Below the pieces are notes generated by a model. That model saw only the letters and a list, made by a program, of their open reading frames with translations, was not told the origin of the DNA and made no database searches. Positions 45,231 through 57,318 of a stretch of DNA of 64,000 bases are shown piece after piece. Origin of the DNA: Heterobasidion occidentale (lineage: Eukaryota > Basidiomycota > Agaricomycetes > Russulales > Bondarzewiaceae); contig JBCAQO010000001.1 of assembly GCA_039111635.1 (NCBI GenBank), forward strand, positions 310,001 through 374,000, given 5' to 3'. The number at the start of each line of letters is the position of its first letter. Within the stretch, counting starts at the first letter, position 1. The position numbers and the translations under genes are program-made.

Positions 45231-46635
45231 TTACAAGTGAGGCCCGTTTTAAAGAACTATTTTTGATCATCGACTGACTCATACAAATGCTTGAATAGAG
45301 ATATTTTGCTTAGACCACTTTTGCCTAGACCACCCTGAGAAGCCGATGGCTGGGAGTCGGGGGGAGGGTAATGCAGCGTTGAACCCTAGACGTGGCAACT
45401 GCTACTCTTCTCCGTTATCCGAGGAGCTTTGACCTGCCATGTGAGTAGAGTTTTCAATTGTAAACAGCTTCACTGCTCAACCCGCTGACAAGACATAGCG
45501 ACAAACCTTGTTGTCTACGCCGTCAGACTCTATAGTGATTCAGACTGCTTGTCATGAAGGGCCGCTAGATTCTTCAAGATCCATACACGACCCTTCCAAG
45601 AACGGAGCATATTCCGTTGATATAATCCAACCCCTTTGCGATGGCATGTCTACATACTTGCGTCCAAGGATCGTGATGACTGAGGACTCGGTCGTCAGTG
45701 TAAGATTGGCAGATTATATTCAGCAGGCCCCGCACATGGCATGGAAATGACGCGGAAATGGCAACATACGTTACTACAGTGACTACTTCCCCACTACTCT
45801 TTCGATGATTGTCATGGATCCCCGCCTTGCAATTGACTCATTTGCCGGTGCCAATGCTCTGGGAAGTTCCAAAACAATGATCATTGCAGTGCTTGGTGCG
45901 TACATGCTGTATGTTTACTTCATCCTCACGACCGATGGGCCACTACTGATATCCAGGTGCCATACAATGGTGGCATGATGAATTGCCGAATGTCTGTGAT
46001 TTGGCGGTGTGCAAGTGATGTTATTGTGATCCCACACGGGTATGCGAAACTCGGAAGGTATATGGAACATAAGCCTCCTCGCTTTCGTTGAGGGGTCCGA
46101 TGTCATCTCAGTCATGTGAACGAGTGATTGACGAAATGTAAGTATGGAGACGAGCGAGTAGAATTCTATACCCTGAGGCAATGGTCCCGGTGACTATCTT
46201 GACTCTACGCAATGACAACACAAGTACTCAAGCGCTCAGACTCACGATTAGGCTCCCGCTTTTCGCCAACCTTGACAATCCGTCTGCTCCCTGGTGGGGG
46301 ACGAACTGAATTGTTTATTGATGCTCACTCGACGCAGGCCTGCTGCGTGGTAAATAAATTGTCGTATCTTCGCATTCCATTCCGGCATTCAGGATGTGAT
46401 AGAAGTCGGACACGGAAAGCTCACGGTACCGCCTTCTTACACCGTTTTCCATCCAGCACGGACAATAATGCAGGTATGAGTGCATTCATATTGTTCACCT
46501 ACAACAGTATAAAGAGACGAGCATTGTGAGACTGACCTTCCAGCTACAATCTTTCATCTCAGAACCAAGTAAGCCTCGACGAGCTCTGGCGAAGCGTACA
46601 AGTACTGAACAGCATCCACCACAACAGACCATATC
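45231..46635. other. Long region without a recognised gene
   Basis: Scattered frames of 80-105 codons with no recognisable content. A TATAAAG at 46508 lies about 125 bp upstream of the galectin ATG and is a likely promoter element. Confidence 0.4.
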
Positions 46636-47127
46636 ATGTTTTATCTGCTCCCTGTCGGCCACGAGCACCGCGTCACGCTCAAGGATGAGCTGAAGAAGGA
46701 CAGCCTCATCGTCTTCCGGTCCGACAAATATCGTTTCAAGAAGGACTGCCATCCTGACGCCGACCACAGCTGTGTCCGCCTTTACGATTGCCATGAAAAC
46801 ATTGTTCTGCACATCGGCTTCCGTCGCGGCCAGAACAAGATCGTCTTCAATAGCAAGACCGCCAAGGGCGCCTGGGGCGCGGAGGAGAGCTGCGCTCTCG
46901 ACAGCGCGTTCAAGGGCGAGAATGTCACGATCACGGTCTATGATCATGGCGATCACTTCCAAATCCTCTGCGACTATCGCACTGTCCACTACTACAAGAA
47001 GAAGTGCAACGAGAACATCAAGGTCATATCGTACGACGCCAACGACGGCAATGACCCCGTGTTCTCGGGCACTCTTGCGTTGGACACTTATGCGTCTTTC
47101 GCTAAGTTTGTCCCCTGCGACGACTAG
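46636..47127 (+). CDS. Fungal galectin, 163 aa
   Basis: Beta-galactoside-binding lectin of the mushroom type; related proteins are cytosolic, fruiting-body associated, and some defend against animals. Single uninterrupted frame from ATG 46636 (MFYLLPVGHEHRVTLKDEL) to TAG. The carbohydrate site is recognisable in LHIGFRRGQN (His, Arg), IVFNS (Asn) and GAWGAEE (Trp, Glu), followed later by VYDHGDHFQILCDYR as in Coprinopsis galectins. The position that is Arg after the Glu pair in most galectins is Ser here. No signal peptide, as usual for galectins. It contains more Cys than the known mushroom galectins. Confidence 0.88.
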   Translation: MFYLLPVGHEHRVTLKDELKKDSLIVFRSDKYRFKKDCHPDADHSCVRLYDCHENIVLHIGFRRGQNKIVFNSKTAKGAWGAEESCALDSAFKGENVTITVYDHGDHFQILCDYRTVHYYKKKCNENIKVISYDANDGNDPVFSGTLALDTYASFAKFVPCDD

Positions 47128-47531
47128 GTATGCGGCGCTGTTATTTCTGAGTAGGTCGGCTGACAGCCGTAGGATCCTAGGCATGATCAAGAGACAAGGT
47201 CAGAGAATCAGGGACAAGTCGGCGAAGAGCCCTTGAGTGTGGAGTTGTACGATATATGAGCGTCGTTGTCGAGAGGGAGGTGGAGGAGCTTGCAGTGTCT
47301 TATATGCTTTGAGAAAATTTGGCCCGAGCTGTGGTGTTCAGCGCGATTGACGCTGCTAAGCATTATTGATCACCAAAGATCATTCTGAGTTTCTCCTTTG
47401 GTCTATCGCCTCTCATTATGATCAAGAAAGGGTGCTAAGACCAATGCTGTGGTAAATCACAAACTAAAAGTACATACAAAGACCAATACTCAAGAAAGAA
47501 CTCCACCTCAATTGTCTGTGTACCCGATAGT
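47128..47531. other. Intergenic between convergent genes, nothing recognised
   Basis: Presumably holds the 3' ends of the galectin and the minus-strand AhpC/TSA-like gene. Confidence 0.4.
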
Positions 47532-48544
47532 TTAAGGGAATGCAACACCGACCTCCTTCATTAGATCTGCCACTTCAACATCTATGACGAAAACTATCAG
47601 TAAGAAAAAACAAGAGACATCGACGAATAGCGCGCACGGTCCTCGGTGTGTTGCATGAGCGATGAAAAAACACATTGATTGCCTATGAAACCGTGATGAT
47701 TGAATGCGGCGCCTTGTTCGCTGCTGACAAGACGAACCTGGTCCGAACACAAACTCGCCTCCAAGCTGAGATAGATTCCCTTGCTTGCCAATGTGCATCG
47801 GGTTCTTCAATGGTCCTCGCTAGTTGAGCCATCGATGTGAGACATTCTCTTCTTGAGCATGGTGAGAAAAATACCTTGATGCTCTTCAGGACGTTTGTAA
47901 ATACACCGTCTTGGAGATAGCTGCGCTTCTCCTGACCTGCAGGTGTTTGGTTGAGGTTTTCGATTGTCATGCCGAGGGCATGGTAGAGCTTGCGCGTGGG
48001 GTCAGCATAAACGTCACCTTGAAAGCTCGTTGTTTCTAGAGATGTCCGCAAAGCCGCGTACTATGAGATCCGGAAGCGTGAGAGACACCCATAGGGATGG
48101 CGCGCACCTTTGTAATTCTCGATGAGTTTCCATTCGCCGCAGCCTACGACGACTATCTTAGCATCAGCATCTTTCAATGCGTCTTGACGGACACTGGCGA
48201 GCTGAGACACGTATTGCTGGCAGACGGTTAGTTGAGACATGTATTACACTCGAAATCTCAGGCACCTGGCAATTCTGGTGGTCAACGGCGATTAATAGCG
48301 GTCAGAGAGAGTTAAGTGTATACACGGACCCCACAGAAGAAATGTCCTGTCATGAAGAGTTATTGGGTGGTCTGTAGCAGCGTGAACATTTGAGCGCACT
48401 GATGAACACCACAACTGCTTTCTCGTTCTCGAAGATGGACCCAAATCGGACTTGGGTGCCTTTGACATCGAATATCTCAAGGTTCGAGGCTTCCTCAATC
48501 ACTTTGGCCTCAATAAGAGACCCGGTCTGTTCAATTCCAGGCAT
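47532..48544 (-). CDS. Thioredoxin-fold AhpC-TSA_2 (PRXL2-like) protein
   Basis: Minus strand from ATG 48544 (MPGIEQTGSLIEAKVIEEA). Exons give LEIFDVKGTQVRFGSIFENE and KAVVVFI, then RHFFCG, then QYVSQLASVRQDALKDADAK and IVVVGCGEWKLIENYK, LRTSLETTSFQGDVYADPTR, KLYHALGMTIENLNQTP, KNPMHIGKQGNLSQLGGEFV, a small exon with NQCVFSSLMQHTE, and VEVADLMKEVGVAFP to TAA at 47532. The beta-alpha order matches AhpC/TSA-family proteins of the PRXL2 type. The second Cys of a CxxC after the FFC motif is not recovered with a GT-AG splice, so whether it is redox-active is open. Seven or so introns of 45-65 bp. Confidence 0.7.
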
Positions 48545-48833
48545 GAGGGATGGTGATGGGAAGAATGCAAGTTGCAACCGTCACTTGTCGAATGATCGTG
48601 GGGAAACAACCATAAGATGAGGTTAGGAGCTGTCAGTAGTCAAATCGTCAGCCGTCCTCGAACTTGCCTTGATCACTGACCTCACTGACCCCTATTCACA
48701 TCCCATCTTCTCTGCCTCTCCCTCGTAACATAGTACGCAACAACCAATCATTTTCTACTCGTTATTACTATATCTGCCATCAACACGATTGACTGAGGAC
48801 CCTAGGTCTATCGCAAATTCCATCAGTGCTAAT

Positions 48834-50233
48834 ATGAACCCTGTCAAAGGCGGACGGGGACGCACGTCGTCACTGTCTTCCATCTTGTTAAGGCATCCTA
48901 TCTACGACGGGATATACTCTCGACTCAGCCCTGGCGCTCGCATCCGCTTCGGGCGCACATGTCGCCTCGCGCGCAAGAGCGTGCAGGACTTCCACCTCAG
49001 GACGTACAACGTCAACCGCCACTTGAAGCGCTTCGTCGACGACCCCATCGCGTTCCGCAACTTGCAGGCGCGCCTCGCGATGCTCATCTCTGGCTCGAAC
49101 GCGCTCCAGTTCCTGGACTCGACGTTCTACCCCAGCTCGGATCTGGACCTCTACGTCTGGAAAGACGACATCAAAGAGGTGGGACACTGGCTGATGGAGC
49201 ACGAAGGCTACACGTTCGCGCCGAGCGTTTTCCAGAACGATGACTTCGACAAAGCCCACTGGATGCGGACACAGTGGGGGCCGTCTGCGCTCTCCGCCGC
49301 GCTCGCGACGGCGTCGGACGTGGAGCTGGACGAGGTGGACGAGTTCCACCACCAACACTACCGCTTCACGGCGCTTCACGGGGTATACAGCTTCGCGAAG
49401 GATGGACCGGACGGCCAACTCACGGTCCAGGTCATCGCCGGCACCGGCGGTCCCCTGAACACGATCCTGACGTTCCACAGCAGTGAGTGCTGACCCGACC
49501 CGAAGATGACGCTCTCCTCCATCTTTCGAACAGCGTGCGTCATGAACTGCATCGCGTTCGACGCAGCGTACAGTCTGTACCCGCAAGCCACGTTCGAAGA
49601 GCGCCGCTCACTGTGCATGGCCACCTTGACCGACACCGACGCCGCCGCGTTCACCAAGTACTCACGCAGAGGCTGGCAGCTCATCTCGGCCGTCTGGCCG
49701 CACGAGCGGGACACGAACAGGGCCTCGTTCCATGTCGACGCCACGCGCTGGGTCGCGGACCGCTACTCGTGGGTCGTCCCGCTCGACACGAGCGAGCTGC
49801 AGCCGCGCCCGCGGCTGTCCTCCACGTCGGACTACTTCGCGTGGGACCCGGTCGTCTACAACAGCTGGCGGCTCGAAGTCACCCAGGATCACGCGTTCGA
49901 GATGATCGGCGGCGCCGCGATCGGTCAGTCCGTGTGCAGCTCCGTCGTGCGCTACGCGTACCTCGTCGTCGACCCCGGCCTGGTCAAGACGATTGCCACC
50001 TTTTTGAAGACGCAGGGCAGGCTCGAGCACCTCAAGGCCGAGCGCCTGTCCGATGACGAGCGCGGGAGGCTGTGGACGTGGTAAGTCCCACTGGCTATCG
50101 ATGCGTCCGTCTAGCCTGAGCAGCCTTTTTGAGGTGGGACGCCACCGTCGCGGGCATCATCGACGCTCACCGCGCAGAAGAGAAAAAGAAGCAAGAGATA
50201 GAAGCCTCCGAAGACCGTATGGCCGTGGACTGA
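48834..50233 (+). CDS. F-box-like and nucleotidyltransferase-like protein, 431 aa
   Basis: Exons 48834-49482, 49534-50080 and 50134-50233 join in frame (introns GTGAGT...ACAG and GTAAGT...TGAG) for 1296 nt. After a basic start, residues about 15-55 resemble an F-box (IYSRLSPGARIRFGRTCRLA). Residues about 85-115 read LISGSNALQFLDSTF and SDLDLYVWKDDI, the G-S...D-x-D layout of the nucleotidyltransferase fold. The second exon has CVMNCIAFDAAYSLYPQATF and GWQLISAVWPHERDT; the third is a charged tail. Similar basidiomycete proteins are numerous and unnamed. Whether it transfers nucleotides is unknown; a third catalytic acidic residue is not obvious. No frame errors. Confidence 0.6.
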
Positions 50234-50681
50234 ATCTGACCCACGCCCAGTATGTATTGCTCGCGAGACAAGGCCTCAACATGTATGTACAATATAGTCG
50301 CACCGTCACTTCGCATTTTCGCATCGGACAGATCTTTTCCTGGTACCTTTAGGTTCCAGGTTTGTAACACCATATTTGGACAATGTGCTTTCTGTCACTC
50401 ATGGTGTCACTTTTTCCCCGCCCCCCTTCGTCGCAAATAGCCCAGAGGGCCATGCCATATATATATATATTCCTATGTATCCTCGTACTTATCAGTCCAT
50501 TCCGTTGAACGCATACGATACAACAACATTCCATCAGCAGGACGAAAACACAGAGCAGAGCAAGGGAAATGCGCAGATGATGATGATGATGATAATGATG
50601 AAAATGAAGATGAGTATGAGTATGATACAGGCCATGCATAGTAGGGTATGAGGTGTACAGAACGGTGCAGCGACCGTCCCT
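50234..50681. repeat. Intergenic with simple repeats
   Basis: A short (TA) run near 50,456-50,470 and a GAT/ATG-type microsatellite near 50,577-50,628 lie between convergent genes. Confidence 0.7.
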
Positions 50682-53600
50682 CTAGGGTTCCTCCTCCACC
50701 AGACTCATCAGGTCGAACCGGTTCACCGTCTTGACGACGTCCGCGCCCTTCCTAACAAACACAAGCTGCACGCGCCACGATCAACGATCAACGATCAGCG
50801 ATCAGCGACACCGCACACGTGAGCGAGCACACGCACCATGTACGGGTTAGCCGTCGAGCCCGTCGTGTCCGCCAGCACCTCCTCCTTCGCGACGACGCTC
50901 ACGTCCGAGTCGTTATACTTGAACCACGCGTCCGGCTCCTCGGGCAGGTGCCGCGAGTAGAAGAAGTAGTGGCCCCACGACGGCGACGACCCGCGGTGGA
51001 TGAACACCGACGTCAGCTCGTACGCCGCCGCGCGCTCGTCCGCCCAGATCGCCTCCATCTCCGCCTTGAGCGCCGCCGCCCGCGCCCGCAAGCCCTCCAG
51101 CTCTGCGCGCAGGCCGTCCTGCTCCGCGCCCAGCGCAGTGACGAGCGCCGCGTCCGCCTCGGGCAGCACGACCGTCTCCTGTTTCTGCAGAAACTCCTGC
51201 GTGCCGCCGAGGGCCGCCCCGAACGGCGCGTGCTACAGCCCGACACGCTCGGTCAGCGCTCGATAAATCACAGCAAAATCGGACGCGTTTACCGTTCCTG
51301 TGGTGAGTAAATGGATGCGGTCGCGGCACGCGCTGAGCGCGGCGTGGATCGCCTTGGACCGCTCCTTCTTCTCCGGGTCCGCGCTGTCCAAGAACCGATC
51401 CATGTACACCGTCTCCCCAAACTTGACGTACGCCTGCGACTTGTACGGCTGCAGCGTCTCGCGGTCGAACTGCCCCCGCTGCACACACGCCGCCGGCGGT
51501 CAGATGCGCCTTCAATAAAACAAGGCTGACGTGACGGGCCGTACCTGGAGCTGGATCTGCAACAGCGGCGGCAGATCAACGAGCGTGACCTCCATACGCG
51601 CCGCCTTGCCCTCGAACTCGACCGCGTCGTCAAAGTAGCTCCCGAGCCCGTCGTACAGGTCATACCCCTCGTCCGACACGTTCACCGGCAGCAGCGAGAA
51701 CAGCACCTCCTTCTCGTGGATCGACGCGTCCCCCGGCACGAACGACAGCCGCTGCTTGAGCGTCCCGTAGAACAGCCTGCAGAGACACAGACGTTCAACA
51801 ACAACAACAACAACAAGATACGCGCGGGCAGGGGGCGCTGCTCACCGCTTCACGACGCTCGTCTTTCCCTCCTCCGCGTCGCCCAGGCCGTCAAACTTGA
51901 GCAGCGCCGTCTCGATCTGGAACATGCAGTTGTCCATGCACTCCGACACATCGTGCTGCCGCCCTGTGCGCCACGCGGACATCGCGCTCGTCAGCTCCAC
52001 TCCTCTCTATACGCGTGGACGTGGACGCACCGAACATCATCACCGACTCCGACGCCGCCTTCCGCGGCGGGAGCGGCGGCGGCTGCTGTTGCTTCTGCAC
52101 CGCCCGCCCCTCCGCCTCCGCCACCGTCGCGTCCAGCATCTCCGTGTCGCCGTCGGCGCCCGCGCTCGCGCTCACCCGCGAAGACGACGGCGCGGCAGAC
52201 GTCGACCCCGCGTCGACGTCCATCTGCGCGCCCGCGCCCTCCTGCTCCCGATCGCGATCGCGCGCGCGCTTACCAAGCACAGACGACGCAGACGACGACG
52301 CCGATGCAGGCTCCCCGGTCTCCCCGGGCGACGACGCAGGCGCGCGCGCCAACGGCGGCGCAGGCGCGTCGTCCACGAGCGTCGCCTCCGTATCGTGCGA
52401 CGAGTCCGTCCCGCCCCTGTCCGCGTCCACGTCTGCGTCCGCGTCCTCCTCCTCGTCCTTCGACGTGACTAACGCGAGCTTCGCGAGCTCGATCGACGGC
52501 GTCACCGCGGGCACGTCCGCGTGCTCCAGGTCCCAGAACAGGCCCGCCAGCTGCCCGACGACTGCGGGCGGCGCGCGGGCGCGGGGGAATCAGTCGTGCT
52601 CGTGGATGCGCGCGCGCATACTGCGGCGACTGCTATGATGGGGAGGGGGGGTGGGGGTGGGGATGCTCACATTTTTTAGACCTCAAAATCTCGCGCCGCG
52701 TCACCAGCCGCCCACCGACCCGATGCCGCTTCAGATCGTCATCCGTGAGCTTATCGTCCTCGAGCGCCTTATACTCCGCGTTGAGCAGCGTCTCCACAGC
52801 CTTGCGCAAATCCGCGATCGTGTAGAAGTACTGCAGCAGCGAGTTCAAGTAACACGTGTTCCCGAGCTGGTTCAGGCCGCGCGGCCAGTCGGGTCGCGCA
52901 GGCGGCACGACATCCCCCGCTACCCGCATCCACCCTCAGTCAACCAACCGACGAAAAAAAATAAAGGAAAAACCACGCCAGAGGGGAAACACTCACGATC
53001 CGTCCCCGTCTCCAAAAACCGCCTCAACCGCACGCTCTCCCGCGCCTCCGCAACCACCCCAACCGCCTCCCGCATCCTCTCCGCCTCGCCCGGCTGATCC
53101 GCCACCCTCACCGAATAAATCGTCAACAACATCCCGTCGTCCACCTCCCGCGGCGCCTCCAGCGTCGCGTACGCCCGCCCCGGCGTCATCGGCCCCGCCC
53201 CCGCCCCTCCTGCGCCCGCAGCCGCCTCGCGCGCCCACACCCCCCGCAGCCGCGCTCCCCCGCAGCTCCGCCACCACGCGCAGCGCCTCGTCCGCCTCCG
53301 CCGCCTCCGCGCGCCCCTCCGCCCCCGCGCCCGCGCCCGCGCCCGCGCCGCGCGCCACGCGTTCACCACAAACGCGTCCTCGACGTCGTCCCCGAGCTCG
53401 ACGCCGAGCGCGCCCGCGCGCCCGAAGCCGAGCGCCGCGCGCGCCGTGCGCGCGTTGTCGTGCGTGAAGCGCAGGCGCGCGCGCTCCTCGAGCACGAGCG
53501 CCTGCAGCTCCGCGGGCGGCGTCTCGCCGAGGGTGCTCATCGTGCTGAAGATCGCGAAGAAGGCGGAGAAGTAGTCGATCGTGCGCGCGGGGTCGCACCT

Positions 53601-55905
53601 GCACTGCGCGAGGTACGCGAACGTCAGGAGCTCTGGGGCGGGTGGGCGGTCTGGTCAGCGTCGCGAGACGGAAAAAGAAGTGGGGAGCGGAACGCAGGGC
53701 GTACCCCACGAATACGTCGTCGGCGTCATGCCGAGCTGGAGCCAGGCCTCTTCCAGGCCCTCGTACCCGACGAGATTATTCGGCAACAGACCGCGGGGGA
53801 CTATCAATCAATCAAGCAAGCAAGCGACGACATCAGCAAACACAACGCCCCTCGCACGGACGGACAGACGTGAGAGGAGGACGCACTCTGGTCAGGATGC
53901 GCGCCGACGGCCGTCTGGTACATCTCGCGCGCGTTCTCGATGCGGACCCACAGCGGGTGCGGCGTATACTCCTTGAGTGACGACGCTGCAGCGCGCGCGA
54001 ACAGTCAGTTGCGCACGGCGCGAGGGGGAGGAAGAGGGGAGAGAGAGAGAGAGCGCAGCCGTACCGAATCGCTTCCGGTAGTCGACCGCCCACGCGCTCA
54101 GCTCGACCCACGCGCGGAGCAGCCTCGCGCGGCTGCGCCGCCCCTGCGGCGTGGCGGGGTCGACGCTCGGCGGGTGCAGCGCGACGGTGTCGGCGTGGTC
54201 CGAGTGGTCGACGACGGCGCGCGCCTCGAACCCCAGCGCCTGGAATATTTTCTCCCTGTGCAAAGCTCAGCGTGCGGCCTCATCCGGTGCGTGCGACGAG
54301 AGGGCCACTCACGCGGTCGGGGTCCAGCCCACCTTGGCCTGGAACGCCTTGCGGGTGACGACAGGACGCGGCCCTCGTTCTTCCAGAGCCTGTTCTCGAC
54401 GATGCTGCGCAAACGGACGCTTCAGCGCGCGCGCGCGCGCGTCGGCGTCGGCGTCGTCGACGGCGGTAGCAGCAGCAGCAGCGGCAGGAGCAACGTACGT
54501 CAGGATCGTCTCCCAGGCCATCATGAGGCTGACCTCCTTCGACTTGCCGGGCGGGGGGTGCTCCGTCTTGAGCTTGACAAAGTCCTCGACGTAGCGCGCG
54601 GGGATCACGCCCGGGACGACCTCGGACGCGACGCAGTAGAACGAGCACTGGCAGCAGACGTAGAGATCGAGCAGATCGCCCTCGTCCGCCGCGGCGTCCC
54701 GTCCCCGTCCTCGTCCGCGTCCGCGTCGTGCTCCATCGCGGCGGTGGGCGCGCCGGCGTCGAGGGCCTGGGCGAGCGCGGCGGTGTCGATGTCGTCGCCG
54801 CGGAGGGTGAGCTTGCGGCGCTTGCGCTTGTCGAGCACGGCGGCCTCCCACTCGCTGCGGTGGAACGCGGGCGTGAGCATGCGCGCGTCGACGGCGCGCT
54901 CGTAGAGGTGGAAGTGGTGCGTGCGGTTCGTCTGGCCGAAGGGCTGGTCGCGGGGCGCGCCGAGGCAGGAGGGGGTCTTGCGGCGGCGGGCCTGGTCGGG
55001 AGCGTCAGGTGCGCGTGGGAGTGGGCGTGGGCGGACTTGTCGGCGTGCTCGTCGTCGGTGTTGTTGCGGGGAGTCGTGTTTGTGGGCGCGCTTGAAGGAG
55101 CGGGCGAGGGGCGGGACGACGGAGGAGGATTTCCAGAGGAGGAGGACCCAGCCGTTGTGTCTGCGGCAGTAGTACGCGTTGGGGTGTGGCACGGCTGTGC
55201 GGACCTCCTCCGGGGTCGGCTGCGGGGCGGTCGAGGACGCGGACGGCGAGGAGGACGACGACGACGAGGACGGGGTCAGGGACGACGCGGGGTGTGTCGG
55301 GCTCGTCGGATGGTGCGGCGGGGGCTGTTTTATGTCGGGGGGCGTGACTGTGACGGAGAAGAGGGAGTGCTCCGAGTTGTGGAGGCGGTCGGCGAGCAGG
55401 GCGGGAGGATGCCGGGGCCGGGGCGGCGGTGCTTGCGGCGGGTGGCGGGGTCCCACCAGTTCGCCTCCTCGTCCTCGTCGCCATCGATCTCTATCTTTGC
55501 GGCCGTCGCGGCAGGCCACGGGCCCGGGGAGTAGTCCGTCCACTGCTCCACGGACGGGTCCACGAGGCGGCGGCGGCGGCGGGGCCGGAGCCCCACTGAG
55601 CGGGGGTGTCGTCGGACGGAAGGGGGCGGGGAGGGTGAGATCGTCGGAGAGGCCCGGGATGAGGTCATCGTCGGGGACGAGCTCGGGCTCGCGGAAGGGG
55701 GAGGAGGAGTGTTTGTTTTGGGAGGACTCGGGGGTGAAGTAGAAGCTGGTGGGGAGGAGCCGAAAGCGGGGGGGCGGGACGGCAGGGGCGGCGGGCGCTG
55801 GGTGGGCTGGCCGCCGTAGAAGGAGGCAGGGTGGATGGGCTTGTCTGCTACGGTCGATTTGGATGCGGAGCCCGTGGCCTTGTTGGAGGGGACGGTGTGG
55901 TCCAT
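50682..55905 (-). CDS. UBP2: Ubiquitin carboxyl-terminal hydrolase of the Ubp2 type
   Basis: Deubiquitinase of the USP family. Minus strand from ATG 55905 (MDHTVPSNKATGSAS) through a Pro/Ser-rich N-terminus, then NAYYCRRHNGWVLLLWKSSS, LYVCCQCSFYCVASEVVPGV and WETILTYVAP typical of Ubp2 N-terminal regions. The catalytic Cys box is GLNQLGNTCYLNSLLQYFYT (near 52,880), then a long acidic, disordered insert (52,510-52,040), HDVSECMDNCMFQIETALL, PVNVSDEGYDLYDGLGSYFD, and the His box FIHRGSSPSWGHYFFYSR (near 50,990). The C-terminus LVFVRKGADVVKTVNRFDLM follows a 70-bp intron. Single-base losses at GGG 55398-55400 and CCC 54698-54700 (plus strand) break the N-terminal frames. At least ten exons. Confidence 0.88.
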
Positions 55906-57318
55906 CGAGTGCGGTTGGTAATAAACCTATAACCTGTACTGGGAAGATGGGATCGTCGGGTCCGAGGACACTCAGATGGCTGCGAGATAGCAGGACGCTT
56001 ACCTCAAAGGACGCCCGGAAACGAGGTCGGTGATGCTGCGTACGTGTGTGCTGCTTGCTGAGTGCGAGTGGGCGCAGAGTCGGTGGGCAGCAGCATGCAC
56101 GCCTCGAAAATGCGGGCGATGCTGAGGAACACGTGGCTGAGATCTGGGCCCGATGACGCGTCTCCTCCACTGCGAGCAGCTGCGAGGTTGCCAGCACCAT
56201 TTCCCTTCCGTTCCACACTCCGTCGTCGAGCGCTCATCTCGAGTCGTGCACGATACCCTACCTCATTTCGCAGAGCCTAGACACCCTCAGTTTACGATGG
56301 CCATTGACAGATCCTGCATTTTCGAGCAAGTCACCCATCCCCGCAGGAGACTCAATCGACATCAGCGCGTCTCTCTCAAGCACAAATTCTCATTCGTCCT
56401 CTAACATCAGCCATCTTCTTCTCGTCGACCGGACAGATTTTGCAGCGTCGGTCGCATCGTCGGTACCCCGGCGTTTGGCTGCACCCTCCCCGTCCTCATA
56501 CTCGACGCGTCGCTCGCACGACACGATCTTGTCACGGCCCCCGCGCTCATCCATCCTCGTGACAGCATCAACCTTGTCAACACAATGGTGGCGGTTGACT
56601 GCGCACGCCACAACATCATCAAGGGCCGCCTCCAGAATCGTTGACGGGCGACTATGCGTTCTTTCGTATCTCTCGTGTCGTTAAGCGAGATTCGCCTTTG
56701 CATCTTCCTCAAACACGGATTCCAGCCCTGTCACTTGAGCAGGGATGGGAGAACCACTCGCGATCACAGGTGTTGCTCTGCGCACTTGCTTTTTTTTTTA
56801 TTTACATACAACGGATCTGCCATGCTTGCAGGATTTACGGGCCTGGGCGTGTATGTCGACAGTCCTTGTGTATGACGGAGTAGCTGATACTGTGGACATT
56901 TTGGTTGGCAGTATAGCTTCAGTCGGAACATTGCACCGGTGGTTGCTTACTGCGAGCGCTGAGCAAGCATGACATCATGGAATGGTCTCGAGAGCACCCA
57001 TGCAATAAACTGTCAAACCCACCATCTGTAGGATGTCGTTAGTCGACCATTGACAGATTCCGACACAGATCGCAGCCCACAGTATTCTTGTTTCTGGACC
57101 GCTCCGGCAGTTTCGAGTCAGCGGCGGCTGGATCTGATGGCCTCTGCGTCCACTTCCGACCGCCACTAGCGATGACGCTCCGTCGATCCTCGACACGCAT
57201 GACATCACCCGCTCGAGCAGCTCCTGGCTGGCATCTACTTCGTATCCACGGTGCACCACTTATATAGCCTAACGGGCCCTGCGTGATGCGCGCAAATACC
57301 CCTCTCGCACGTACAATC
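55906..57318. other. Intergenic region, possible small gene at 56294-56650
   Basis: Frames on the plus strand between 56,297 and 56,650 look partly protein-like (AGDSIDISASLSSTNSHSSS, later GRIVGTPAFGCTLPVLILDA and SINLVNTMVAVDCARHNIIK in another phase), so a short gene with an intron or a base error is possible; I could not assemble it. TATATAG at 57261 is 58 bp before the next ATG. Confidence 0.3.

Noticed and set aside
48888..49586. Long minus-strand frame opposite the F-box/nucleotidyltransferase gene
   Set aside because: It is a shadow of the GC-rich plus-strand gene, which has matching intron phases and motifs.
54605..56218. Single 537-codon minus-strand gene
   Set aside because: It mixes the true UBP2 frame with out-of-frame stretches on both sides of single-base losses.
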